In this document: positions 22,321 to 32,756 of the stretch, piece by piece
Layout of the letters: every line of letters begins with the position of its first letter
How positions within the stretch are numbered: the first letter of the stretch is position 1
Assembly: GCA_004764695.1 (NCBI GenBank)
Contig: SMSO01000033.1
Span: forward strand, 1,503,001 to 1,567,000
From: Schizochytrium sp. TIO01
Lineage: Eukaryota > Sar > Bigyra > Thraustochytrida > Thraustochytriidae
Direction: 5' to 3'
DNA length: 64,000 nucleotides
Notes under the pieces: generated by a model
Database searches by the model: none
The model's input: only the letters and a program-made list of their open reading frames with translations
Told to the model about the DNA's origin: nothing
Program-made: the position numbers and the translations under genes

Positions 22321-23916
22321 TCAGATATCAGTGTTATTTGTTGAACAATCGGTATGTTCCGTGGCATCTTTCTGGCATGCTACGCAGATTGATTGCGGTG
22401 TGCGATTGTCATCTTTGAGTAGACTATTATACGCCTGGCAAAAGTTACAGGCCCAGAAAGTTGAGCGCTTCTGATAAACTACAAGTTGAATACGCTCTGA
22501 GCACCAGGTAGCAACATTAGGAACTGTCATATAAACGGCTCGTGAGAGACAGCCATCGTAGAGTCTCGAATGTAGATTCTTGATGGGCATCAGTGTGATG
22601 ATTCGAGTGCCTAGTTTAGAGTGAAGAGCGATATTTTCAATAAATTTGTTGAGCTCGCGTAGCTCAGAGTTCAAATACATGCTTGGGTCATTGCTCACTT
22701 GAATGACAGAGGCAGCCATAATGAGAGGCAAGAACTTTTCAGCAAAGAAATCACCATGAATGATACGAATGTAGCCGCCATGCATGTTGTGTTGATCCAG
22801 CTCAATTTGAAGATTTCTGTTAAACTTGGTTGCTGCTCGGGCACGGTTAATGTCCGATTCGATACCCACAGCCGTGCATCCAGTAAGCGCTGCAATGGGT
22901 AAAATGCTCGCGCCCACACCACAACCTAGTTCCAGATACCGATCTTTAGACTGGATATTTGCAAATGAGATCAAAGATTGAGCGAAAGAGGGTGAGCTCA
23001 AACCTGCTCTGTAGCGTTCATAGTCCCGTACACTCTCATCCCGGGGCCACCCCAGCTCCGTCAAAAGTCGGGTTCCACCATGGATTTCTAAAAGGTGGTT
23101 CCAATATTTGGACCATTCCTCATAATTTAACATTGGGAGAGTTTGGAAAGTTTCTTGAAACACAACGCAGTCTCCTGGCGAACCTGCGCTGAGAATTTCA
23201 TCCTTTTTACTCGCAGGCATGCAAACAGGACCTACCCGAGCTCTCCTCCGTTTCGCGTTGCGTGCTCTCTGCAAAGCTTTCTGTACCTCTAAATCCTTGC
23301 GAGCGTTCATTGACGCTTCTTTAAGTTCGTCTTCGTTTTTTGCTTCCCATTCTTGCGCCACATCATCTCGCAATTCTGCATCCATGCTCAAATAGTTCAA
23401 GACATCTTCTTCAGATTCAAAAAAGTCCATATTTTTCATCTGCAAGTTCCTGTCAAATTGTATCAATTTGTCTTTCACATAAATCCACTGTACTCCGTCC
23501 TGATCTCCAGCCTTGACCCCCCATCCTCGCGCCTCTAGCATCGGAAATACCACATCAAATGGCAGTACAGAGGGGTCTGTAGATACCTCTTGCGTGGTAC
23601 CCAAAGCTTCCGCTAGGAGCCTCGTGGCCATGCGCTTCGCTCTTCTTGTAGGCAGCGTCCTCGACGACGGTGTCTCCGCCGTGGCAGCCTCTGCGTCCTC
23701 GCGACCTCTTCTCTTGCTGTTCCTCTCCGTTTCACCCTCTCCATAGGCGGTAGCTGCTTCTTCGTTTTCACCGCCTGCTATGTCTTCGCTGCCTTGGAGC
23801 CCATCGCTGCTCGCGTCACTAGGTGCAAGCTCTGTTGTCACTTCCTTCGGGCTCGACTTGAACGGCCCGCGGCCCGCGCGGGCTTCCTCCACTACGCCGA
23901 CAGCCTTCACGCCCAT
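22321..23916 (-). CDS. DOT1-like SAM-dependent methyltransferase with C-terminal zinc finger
   Basis: A 531-residue protein ending in TGA. The start is the ATG at 23914-23916; the frame is open 240 bases further upstream but without an ATG. Order of parts: a disordered, acidic N-terminus (1-115); a small domain at about 118-178 (PFDVVFPMLEARGWGV ... DFFESEEDVLNYL), a type I associate with oomycete and related proteins; a basic stretch (about 203-228); a class I methyltransferase fold at about 290-450; and a C-terminal zinc finger at about 488-515 fitting the RanBP2 pattern W-x-C-x2-C-x3-N...C-x2-C. The fold has the SAM motif LELGCGVG (329-336), acidic GIESD and GDFF, in the spacing of the histone H3K79 methyltransferase DOT1. 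The NNFAF motif of DOT1 is replaced by SNDPSMY, so substrate and activity are uncertain. Probably nuclear. Confidence 0.82.
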   Translation of the reverse strand: MGVKAVGVVEEARAGRGPFKSSPKEVTTELAPSDASSDGLQGSEDIAGGENEEAATAYGEGETERNSKRRGREDAEAATAETPSSRTLPTRRAKRMATRLLAEALGTTQEVSTDPSVLPFDVVFPMLEARGWGVKAGDQDGVQWIYVKDKLIQFDRNLQMKNMDFFESEEDVLNYLSMDAELRDDVAQEWEAKNEDELKEASMNARKDLEVQKALQRARNAKRRRARVGPVCMPASKKDEILSAGSPGDCVVFQETFQTLPMLNYEEWSKYWNHLLEIHGGTRLLTELGWPRDESVRDYERYRAGLSSPSFAQSLISFANIQSKDRYLELGCGVGASILPIAALTGCTAVGIESDINRARAATKFNRNLQIELDQHNMHGGYIRIIHGDFFAEKFLPLIMAASVIQVSNDPSMYLNSELRELNKFIENIALHSKLGTRIITLMPIKNLHSRLYDGCLSRAVYMTVPNVATWCSERIQLVVYQKRSTFWACNFCQAYNSLLKDDNRTPQSICVACQKDATEHTDCSTNNTDI

Positions 23917-24456
23917 CCTGGACAGCGAATGCGGTCTGCGGGCCCAGTCCGAGCAACTTACTCTTGAGCCAAACCTGCAACAATTGCACAGGTAACTATC
24001 GAAAATAAACACTAGAAAAGAAGAAGTATAACGAGACGACGAAGAAAGAAAGTCTGCCAACGTTGATCCAAAGAGAGAGGGCCCCGCGCCTTTGAGAAGG
24101 ACAGGTCTCGCCTGCGCAGGGAGCTTGCTAATACACGAGCTCGGACAGACTATCAATCAGTTGGACAAGGATTGCGCAGGGAGCTCGGCAGCCATGCTTT
24201 GCGGGAATCAGGAATGGGATGGAGTGAAAGCAAAGCTTTACCAAACCGTTTCGTCGAATTCCCAGCTGCAATAAAGAAATACCGGGAAGGGAAGGTAACG
24301 TGCCCGACTGCGGTTGGGTGTTGAGAGAGGGAAACAATTAGCTCTCGAACGGATTGGATAACGCCAAAGCAGAATGGCGCTTCAGGATCGCCATTATCGA
24401 GGCTGCCTTGCTTCGATTTTTCCTGCCTGATCATTAAGCTTTGACTCTCGGACATC
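23917..24456. other. Region upstream of the methyltransferase gene
   Basis: Probable leader and promoter of the minus-strand methyltransferase gene, moderately GC-rich up to about 24130. No gene is supported on either strand. Confidence 0.45.
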
Positions 24457-24683
24457 CTGAAAGAGGAGGGGGGTATTCTATGTAAATCTGAGAGGCCTAT
24501 GAGTAAATCAAACAGTATTTATTACTATAAAATTTATCCATGAAGAATAAAGTCATAAGATGCCCTCCCAGGGTGTAGGATGGAAAAGTGTTTGTGGGTT
24601 CTGAGTGCTGAGATATGGTAGTTGAATCAAATATGGGGACATATGGGCTAAAGTACCCCCTCCTCAACTCAGAAGGAGTTGAG
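24457..24683. mobile_element. Possible MITE-like element with inverted ends
   Basis: Inverted terminal repeats are seen by eye: GAGGAGGGGGGTATT at 24463-24477 and, inverted, AAGTACCCCCTCCTC at 24651-24665 (one indel and one mismatch). Beyond the right end is a perfect hairpin, CTCAACTC / GAGTTGAG, at 24663-24683. The roughly 200-bp interior is AT-rich and non-coding, as in a MITE. I see no clear target-site duplication. A short block from its interior (GCCCTCCCAGGGTGT at 24562-24576) recurs with one deletion at 42871-42884. Confidence 0.3.
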
Positions 24684-26385
24684 ACAGTATTGGAGAGAGC
24701 TCTTAGAAAACGATGCAGAAGCAAGGAGTGTCATAAGAATCAGAGATGACTTGGTGAAACAGTCGCCGTAAGAGAAAGCAAGCGCAGTTGCACGGAGTAT
24801 TGAAAGCTAAATATACAAGTTTTCTCTAGAGAGATCAAACATCTCTGATACCTTTAGTAATGGTATAACCCAGGAGATAGCAAAGGTGAAAAGGAGATGC
24901 TATTTGAAGCGCAGTATGATCAGCTAAAAACATAAGCTGATCTTCCAGGTCTAATGTATATGTGTTAGACTATGTTTCAATGTATAGAGATGTAAAGTCT
25001 CATTTCAGGGATCTGCACACCAGCTTTGCACACGTACCATCCCAAACAAACTTAGTTTGGGTTTCTGTTTCAGGTTAAGTGAAAATGTCTACGCTATTAA
25101 TCGTTAACCTTCTTAATAGTAAAGATAGTAAAGATTACCCCGGTATTTTTCTATCCTAGTACACTACTCACGATTTTTAGATACAAATTATGCATAACAT
25201 ATGAATAGACATATCCTTTCATTTTCTTTTCTGTTTCTGTTCTTGCAAAGAGAACCTTTGTAATAGCATAAGAACACGAAAAGGCTTCTTAAGACTCTAG
25301 CTAGATTTGATTTTTAAAAGATGGAGAAAATGGTTGTTTCCTTAGCGTAAAGTGTTGACCAAAAGGATGACAGGGACGGCGAACCTGTAACGTTTCTAGT
25401 TAGAGAGAAAAAGACCTATCAGCTAAGCTCGCTCAAAACCCTAAAACCATGCGCTTCCTGCAATAGGAGCTTATATCTACCGATATGAACTGTATTGCTA
25501 TTCTTCCTAGATAAAGGCCATTCCTAGAAACTCACGTACAAGCATATCACTCAAAACTGACTCCCTCCTCAAGCTAGAAACTATAGCACCATCTTCTACT
25601 ATTTAAGCATGACGCCTAGTTCATAAACATGCGTGGCAACAATGCAGAATTTACATGCCTGAATAGTTTCGTAAGAGTGAGAGTGTAGCTGTGGAATGTC
25701 CACATGAAGTTTTGGCGTCTCCATCTTTGATGCTCCCACTTTAACAAGAGTAGAAGAAGAATGAACGCTGCCACTGTATCGAACTCGACCCTGCTAAGAG
25801 ACGAAGAAACTGCACAGGAGTAGTTTTCTTAGGTGAATAGCTCAGCTTTTTGGTATATCTGTGTCATATCTTCTTTGGGCTACATTGCCCTTTTTACACA
25901 TTCCCGATGGGTTAGAATTCTCCAATTATATTGGAGGTTCCATTTACGATCTTTCGACATGTTTGGAGAATCGAGTGTTCCTTTGGCAGTTCGGAGAAGT
26001 ATGATCTCGTTTCAGTGCTCAGCTCTCTTGGTTGCGCTGGCAAACAGCTGTGAGGATCTCTGTGTTAAGAACATCCTCAATACGCTCACGGAAACTGGAA
26101 ACTTGAATCCGAAATGAACACCCGCTCCAAATTATTTCTTTTGGTTGATCGATACTCCCTAAAAGCAACCTCCAACCAGTGCGTAGTGCGTCAAAACTCA
26201 ACGGCTTTGCCGTAGAAGAGTGCCCCCTTGCTTGTATCAAGTGTATGCCTGAAGGCCTCTCGCATATACAGAAATGCGCAGCGATTACGTCGACACTTTA
26301 CCTATGTATTTATCTTGTGCGCTCTGGGAATCCTTCCTTGAGCAAAGAAGAAAAACACTAGCTCTCAAGGAAACCTCGCAAAAGT
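24684..26385. other. Gene-free, AT-rich stretch
   Basis: About 1.7 kb with short chance frames only. A weak inverted repeat, CCCAAAC / GTTTGGG, lies at about 25041-25061. I see no gene or RNA. Confidence 0.5.
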
Positions 26386-26700
26386 TTGGCGCCCAAATCT
26401 CGAACCGACCCTTATCATGAGAGATTCGCCCTCGCCTTTTCGGCTTTGATAACTTTGTTCTCTGTCGTGTGTACGTCTGACCGATCTTTGGAGCGGAACC
26501 TTTGGAGCAAAGCTGTAACCTACAGATGTGTGCCGTTGGCTCTCAAGGTGGTTCATGGTGATCGCCAGAACTCGAAATTGGTGCTGCAGAATCTGCGCGG
26601 AGAGGAATTAGAGAGATTTGATAAATCAGATCTACACATCGCCCAGGCGAACGCATCGGCGATCCAAGTTGATGGCCGCGAATTGGGGCATACGTTCTGA
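26386..26700 (+). pseudogene. Possible retroelement relic
   Basis: An open frame of about 104 codons with no ATG at its start. Its last 55 residues (LKVVHGDRQNSKLVLQNL onward to DKSDLHIAQ) loosely resemble the C-terminal tail of LTR-retroelement integrases, where a short beta-barrel precedes a 'vsrLk' pattern. No integrase core or reverse transcriptase is seen nearby. It could equally be a chance frame or an exon of an unseen gene. Confidence 0.2.
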
Positions 26701-26803
26701 ACCAGAAGATTTCTGCGTCTCCCGCCAGCGCTGGTCTTCTGAAACCACCCCAGCTTACTAACAGAACTTGAACTTACTAAGTTTTCGACTTTTAAAAATA
26801 AAA

Positions 26804-26832
26804 TTCATAAAGAACAAATTGTTCTTTATGAA
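26804..26832. repeat. Perfect hairpin, 14-bp arms
   Basis: TTCATAAAGAACAA, a 1-nt spacer, then its exact reverse complement. It lies just after an AT-only block and about 100 bp beyond the open frame at 26386-26700. Confidence 0.85.
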
Positions 26833-29800
26833 ACCAAACTTTCCCTTGACTAGTGGAGTGTGTTTTGGAGGCGTTCGTTTCTCTCTTGTTTTCCTTTTCA
26901 TCATACGACCTAGATCTTTAGAAATGTCTCCTACCTACGTCCCACAAGGAATTGTGATTGTTTCTATTCTAAAATAGAGTGAGTATGATGCATGGAATGG
27001 GGTGTACTGAGACTATTTTAAACCAGGAGTTGAGTTGAATTGTAGCACGCTGTTATTATAATTTTAAAACAACTTACGAGTTTCCTGATTTCCATTGCGC
27101 CAGCAGGTGCAACCTTTCAAGGTGCAGCTATGGTAGAACTTGAGCATCGCTGGAACCTCAATATGAAGAGGACGCACGATTGTCGGGAGCAGGAAGATCA
27201 TTCGCTTCCTTACACTCATTTATTCTTAACCTTTCTCATAAAAATTTATAAAAGGAGGAAGAGAGATAGAAAAGTTGTTGGTTTAAACCTATCTACCTGC
27301 ACAGTAGTACCTAGTACTCTCAGAATAATAAAGCAAGTAGCAGAAAATTGATACGCAAGGTTTATTCATACTCAACTCGTCAGTTTGAAGAGAAGGCATA
27401 ATGATTTTCTGGCATGCTTTCCTGCCGGGCTATGAGTTAAAGCCTGCAGAAGATTGTATCCGAAAGGAGACGTGTATCTTATATACTACAGAAGGTCAAT
27501 ATCACGGTTTGATGGTTCCCACGCTCACGATCTCTCTGATTCCCAATTCACTTCTCAGAACCATGTGAGGAGAAAGGTTTTATGAGGAAGATAAATTAAC
27601 TGAGGAGAAATAATGGAAAAACTCTACCTGGATACCTAATTCACTTTAGAACAACAAGCAGTGATCGTGATCAACCGAGAGCAATAGTTCGAGCGTAGAT
27701 ATTTATTCCAGGCAAGCCATGGTCATTAAACTTGACACGTAGTTCTCTAAAGTGCGCTCTTTCCTTCCAAAGATGCTTCTGAGCGATCCATGATCGGATT
27801 TAACACTGCCTAGACAAAATGACTTATCGCCGTTATTTTCCATGGTTGATATGTGTCCAAGCTTTCATGGCTTTTCTGGTCAACCTGAGTCAAACGTCTA
27901 AGTTGCGCAGCGCTTAATGGACTGTGCAACTGAGAAGACCCTGAAGAAGACCTCTCTTGATGTCCAGGAGGTTGTTCTTGCGTCGATGCCACAACGATAT
28001 CCATTTCGTTGGAGAGGCCCACAATTAGATTGCGTTCTAGGAAAAATAAAAGCCCACGAGCTTCGCACGCTAGCTAAGACGAGTTTGCACCACAAATCTT
28101 CTGCCACGGCTTGCTACAGCATAGGCTGGAAGAGCTGCGAATCGATCCTCAGGAGCCTAGTCAAAACAAATACAACTTCATGATCCTCACAAGCATAATC
28201 ATGTTCATTTCCAAGTCCGTCTTCAGGTCTATCTTCGAGTTCAAGTCCAAGTTTAAGTTGAGCTCCGTGCTCAAGCTGCTGCTCTTGATCACAATGTACC
28301 ATAGCTATGTGCGTAGAAAGTGGTTGTGGCAGATTGTCTCTGTGAAGGTAGTAGTCGTACCTTATGCTGACCTACTGACGCAGTACGCCTCATCAATCCT
28401 CCCATTACGCTGATGGCTAACTTACAAGATCACACTGTAGTTCGGAATCGCCCGCGGGTTGAGAGATATCCAGCTCAAACGAACGTCCGGAAGACGAGAA
28501 AGGGAGCGGTTTGCGCATGCGACGCCAGCCTTTCGGGAACTTGCCATGATCGTGATGACACGATACAGTATACAAGAGTACCAGGCAGTCAGACAAAAGC
28601 CGCCATCCAAGCTCCAGCAATTTTGAGAAACACTATGAGGCATACATACACACCTTTTATTGTCCAAAGGTTTAGTTTTAGTCTCTGATTTTCACTTTCC
28701 TCTGGAAAATCTCAAAGCACAAGGCTTCTTTCTTTTCAGTAGTCCTACATAGATTAAATTGTTGTTGGATAGATCTTTTTCTTTAGCTGAGGAAAAAGAA
28801 GTAAAAAAGTAACATACTTCTACCATAACCAGTAGCGGCAGTAGTACGTGCAACCTAAGTACTACTCTTTGTTTGCAGAGCAATGAATGAAGACTTTGCT
28901 GTAGTCCTATTCAAGTTGCTGAAGCTTGTGGCATCCATCATCAAATGCTACTAGATTATACAAAACTGGTCAAATTAAGCTCGCTATATGGGGAGAAGAA
29001 AAGTCATTGTGGAGGAGGGAAAGCCTATTGCGACTTCCTCAAAGAACACTCAGGGACGTTGTTGCCAAAAGCAATGCTTTTATTTCGCGAGTCCTTCTCA
29101 TAGAATTGCACTCTGTTCAATTCTTTAGGTACCTAAATATTAATACGTCGTTTTGATGTGAGCCACATTTCCTGGAGTTCCCCTATCTTTAAAGATAAAG
29201 ATTACAGTGTTTTGCAGCTCGGCGCACATCATAAAGAGCAATGTGTTGAATGTGTTGCACTGCACTCTGATTGAATTGCTTCATATGAATCAGAGTGTGG
29301 ATAATTTGTGGTATCCTCACAACGCATATTTCTGGGTTATCAATGTAAGTAAATCAAAACCACAAATTCCCCTCCTATGGCTGTAAGCGAGTCTTCGTTA
29401 CAACAGCTTCAGAGAAGATGAGGCGAAGTCCAATTCCGCTGTATGCCACGCCACAGTAGAAATAGAAACGCAGCCGAAGAAAAGAAGAGAAAGCCCATGC
29501 TTGGAAGCGAGCAATAAAAAATAAAAATCATAACAAGTTCACGAACCCAATTTTTGTTTCTAACAACTTGCAGCCTCACAATCTTCAGCATTTGGTCGTA
29601 CGAGAGGGAACGGAACCTCCAATCCAGAGCGATAGGAGGGCTCGCTGAAGGAGGAGAGCGTCACTCTCAGTTTCCTAAATCTGCTCCTTCGTATGTTCTG
29701 TGAACGCCTCGTCTCGACGTGCCATAGTGATGTTTATAAATCATGACAGAGAAGAGAGAATGAGAGAAAGAAAAACAAACTAAGCTTTCTTTACCTCACC

Positions 29801-30165
29801 GCAGAAACGAAGGAAAAAGAATGAAAATGAAAAACTTTGAAGAAAAAGGAAAAAAGAATAATTCTTTTTATTTCTTTTATGCACCTACTATCTATAGCAG
29901 ATAAAGAGGGATTTTTAATTGTTCTCTTTTTAATTTAATTAAAAAACAGTGGGAGTATGCCACTGCTTTAAGATTTCTGCGGATGATCGCGAGGGATTCA
30001 AGTTGCGATCAAACCCGAAATCGAAGACTCTCGCGCTCGCGTGGGAAACCCAAGCCAAGAGATCTGTTGCTGCCGTGGGACGTGGCAGGTAGAAGCAATT
30101 TCGCAAAGAACGCGCATACGTAATAGTAGTGATCAACCAAGCAAAGCAAAACCAAGCGCTCCAAT
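26833..30165. other. Gene-poor stretch upstream of the D-lactate dehydrogenase gene
   Basis: About 3.3 kb. Short coding-like frames occur on both strands around 27810-28440 (for example a Gln/Ser-rich minus-strand frame at 27810-28022 preceded by a good TTTTTCCTAG acceptor-like site), but I could not build a consistent spliced gene. AT-only blocks lie near 29815-29945. The last 200 bp should hold the promoter of the dehydrogenase gene. Confidence 0.45.
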
Positions 30166-31812
30166 ATGCAGGCACCCCTAGTCCGCTCTGCAGCGGCAAG
30201 CTCTAAGTTGGCGGGTCGTGTGGCTCGCGGAGGATCGTGGAAGCGTCGCGTGAGCAGCTTGACATCTTCACAGTACACTCGCCATCAAACTGGACTTTTG
30301 CTCAGTGCCCAGGCAGCCGTCAAGGAAACTTTCCCTGCTGCTTTCGCAGCTGCGTCCTCCAATGCTCGCTTTTCAAGCAGCATGGCACCGCCACAGCTCG
30401 AACGTCGTGGAGATGCGGAGCTCCTCGTTCGAAAACTCCAAGAACGTTTCCCGGCAGACCAGGTGAGCACCTCGCCAGCGGTTCTCAAGGCCCACGCCAC
30501 CGACGAATCTTTCCATGACGTCCCCGAATCCGTGTACCCCGATGCAGTCTTCCTGCCCAAGTCCACCGAGGAGGTTTCCGAGGCCATGAAGATCGCCAAG
30601 GAGGCAGGGTCGCCCGTTATCTGCTATGGTGCAGGAACATGTCTTGAGGGCCACTTGGCTGCTCTGCAGGGTGGTCTCTGCATTGACCTTAGCGCTCACA
30701 TGAACCAGGTGCTCGAGGTGAACGCCAGTGACATGGACTGCCGAGTCCAGGCGGGTATCACGCGTGCAACTCTTAACGAGTACATTCGTGACACTGGACT
30801 TCAGTTCACTGTTGATCCTGGTGCGGACGCAAGTATCGGGGGCATGGTCAGCACAGGAGCCTCGGGCACCAGCGCTGTCAGATACGGTGTCATGCGTGAC
30901 AATGTGATGGGCCTCACTTGTGTCCTCGAGGATGGCCGTATTATGAAGACTGGCACTCGGGCACGTAAATCAAGCGCTGGCTACGACCTCACCAGCCTCA
31001 TTGTTGGCAGTGAGGGAACACTGGCATGTGTAACTGAGGTTTCTCTGAAGCTCCACGGCCAGCCTGAGTCTCAGGCCGCAGCTGTATGTTCCTTTCCTGA
31101 TGTGCGTGGTGCTGTCAACTCTGTTGTGACTGCTCTTCAGTATGGAATCCCGCTTGCCCGTGCCGAGTTCCTTTGCGCTAACACCCTTAAGGCTGTTGCT
31201 GCTCGCAGCGACGCCATCAAGGATCTTAACATGTCTACTGATTCCCCGGGTCTGTTTTTGGAGTTTCATGGTTCTGAGGCATCTGTTGAGGAGCAGGTTA
31301 TGATTATGAAGGATATTACCGAAATGAACGGTCTTATTGGCGACTTTCACTTTGCCTATGCTGAGGAGGACCGCCGCAAGCTTTGGAAGGCTCGCCATGA
31401 GGCCTACTGGGCTGTGCAGCAACTCCGCCCTGGCTGCCGAGGCTCCCCAACTGATGTTTGCGTGCCTTTGTCTAAGCTCCCTGACTTTGTGGAAGAGACT
31501 ATGGCCGATATTGCTGAGACCGACATCCCTGCCCCGCTCTTTGGACACATTGGTGATGGTAACTTTCATGTGATCTTGCTGGCCCGCGACGATGAGCCCC
31601 AGGAGTATCTTGACAAGATTTTTGCCTTTAACGACCGTCTTGTCCAGCGTGCCATCGATAACGAGGGCACTTGCACCGGTGAACACGGTATTGGTTACGG
31701 CAAACGCCGCTGGCTTGTGAAGGAATGCGGTGAAGTTGCTGTGGATGCTATGTCTGCTGTGAAGCGCGCACTTGATCCGGACAACCGCATGAACCCTGGC
31801 AAGGCTATCTAA
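30166..31812 (+). CDS. DLD1: D-lactate dehydrogenase (cytochrome), mitochondrial
   Basis: A 548-residue FAD-linked oxidase, ATG to TAA. The enzyme oxidises D-lactate to pyruvate and passes electrons to cytochrome c. Residues 1-72 are rich in Arg, Ser and Ala with no acidic residues until about 54, a typical mitochondrial targeting leader; an internal Met73 begins the mature-like part. The FAD-binding PCMH domain (about 115-295) shows PVICYGAGTCLEGHL, DPGADASIGGMVSTGASGT and LIVGSEGTLACVTE. The FAD-oxidase C-terminal domain (about 300-545) has GHIGDGNFHV and CTGEHGIGYGKRRWL, which carry the family's metal- and flavin-region histidines. Length and motif order match the DLD/glycolate oxidase GlcD family; glycolate or 2-hydroxyglutarate dehydrogenase is possible, but D-lactate is the best match. 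Codon use is strongly C/G at third positions, suggesting high expression. Confidence 0.92.
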   Translation: MQAPLVRSAAASSKLAGRVARGGSWKRRVSSLTSSQYTRHQTGLLLSAQAAVKETFPAAFAAASSNARFSSSMAPPQLERRGDAELLVRKLQERFPADQVSTSPAVLKAHATDESFHDVPESVYPDAVFLPKSTEEVSEAMKIAKEAGSPVICYGAGTCLEGHLAALQGGLCIDLSAHMNQVLEVNASDMDCRVQAGITRATLNEYIRDTGLQFTVDPGADASIGGMVSTGASGTSAVRYGVMRDNVMGLTCVLEDGRIMKTGTRARKSSAGYDLTSLIVGSEGTLACVTEVSLKLHGQPESQAAAVCSFPDVRGAVNSVVTALQYGIPLARAEFLCANTLKAVAARSDAIKDLNMSTDSPGLFLEFHGSEASVEEQVMIMKDITEMNGLIGDFHFAYAEEDRRKLWKARHEAYWAVQQLRPGCRGSPTDVCVPLSKLPDFVEETMADIAETDIPAPLFGHIGDGNFHVILLARDDEPQEYLDKIFAFNDRLVQRAIDNEGTCTGEHGIGYGKRRWLVKECGEVAVDAMSAVKRALDPDNRMNPGKAI

Positions 31813-32756
31813 AACATCAAGTTCTTCTTCTCTTGACTATTCAGCAAAAGTCGTTTATCCCTACTGTGCCACTAAAGAAGAGTACAATGCATACAGAGAG
31901 ACGCAAGGTCCACATAGGAACCTCGCTCTTGTCCCGAGTTGAAATCTTAGCGGGTGAGCCCTGTCATGATCACCATCATCTGTAGCTAGAATGCGTCTGC
32001 TAATTTCATTCATTTTTTAATATTCTTACTGCTACCAAATTAATTTCCTCTACTTTTTCTTAGTAAAATTGGGATTGGCATGCGAAAACTGTGTTCAGAA
32101 TGGAGAAATAGGGCCCTACATACCGTTTGATACTACTGTGTAGAATGACGACGGCATGCTGATGTAGCATCTTCGAAACATGATACACAAAATAGACAAA
32201 ATTAAGTAAAAATATAAATGATGGTAATAGACCTACTATTTATGCAAAGTGTTATGTGCGTTGAGTTTTCTATCTCTCTCTAGCTTTCCACATCCGTGCA
32301 CAATAAAAGAGGTGATGGTATGAGGATCATCGTCAATGTGAAAAGGGTACTCTATTACTACTTTTACAGCTTGACAAAAATCCAAAACCAACGTAAGCTT
32401 TCCGCAAATGTTCCTTGCAAAAGTTAGTCAGCACGTGGATAGTGGATAGTGGATATGTGTAAGAGGTGCCTTCTTCAGTTGAAATGGACACAACAAGAGA
32501 ATCAGAAGAACCCTGATTAGCCTCAGGGTTCCGTAACCAGTGTACTTGCGCTAAGCTCATCCTAACACGATGCTTTGAGAGTAGTAGGCGTGATAATCAC
32601 AGAAACTAACCCAGCCATAGGTATTTTATTTTGGAGACAGGTTTCGCTTAATGAGCATGCTAATGAATAAGCAAGCATCAGTTCATAAGAGTAGCCGTAA
32701 AAGAATTCTAGCAAAAGAGAGTAGTGACTGCATACATACATGCTAGCACGCGTGCA
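31813..32756. other. Convergent intergenic region
   Basis: About 940 bp between the 3' ends of the dehydrogenase (+) and histone deacetylase (-) genes. AT-rich, with no gene-like frame. Confidence 0.55.

Noticed and set aside
27810-28302. Possible two-exon minus-strand gene with a TTTTTCCTAG acceptor-like site
   Set aside because: Testing donor and acceptor phases gave an in-frame stop for the best pair; no consistent model.
30970-31686. 238-codon minus-strand frame
   Set aside because: Antisense shadow of the D-lactate dehydrogenase gene.
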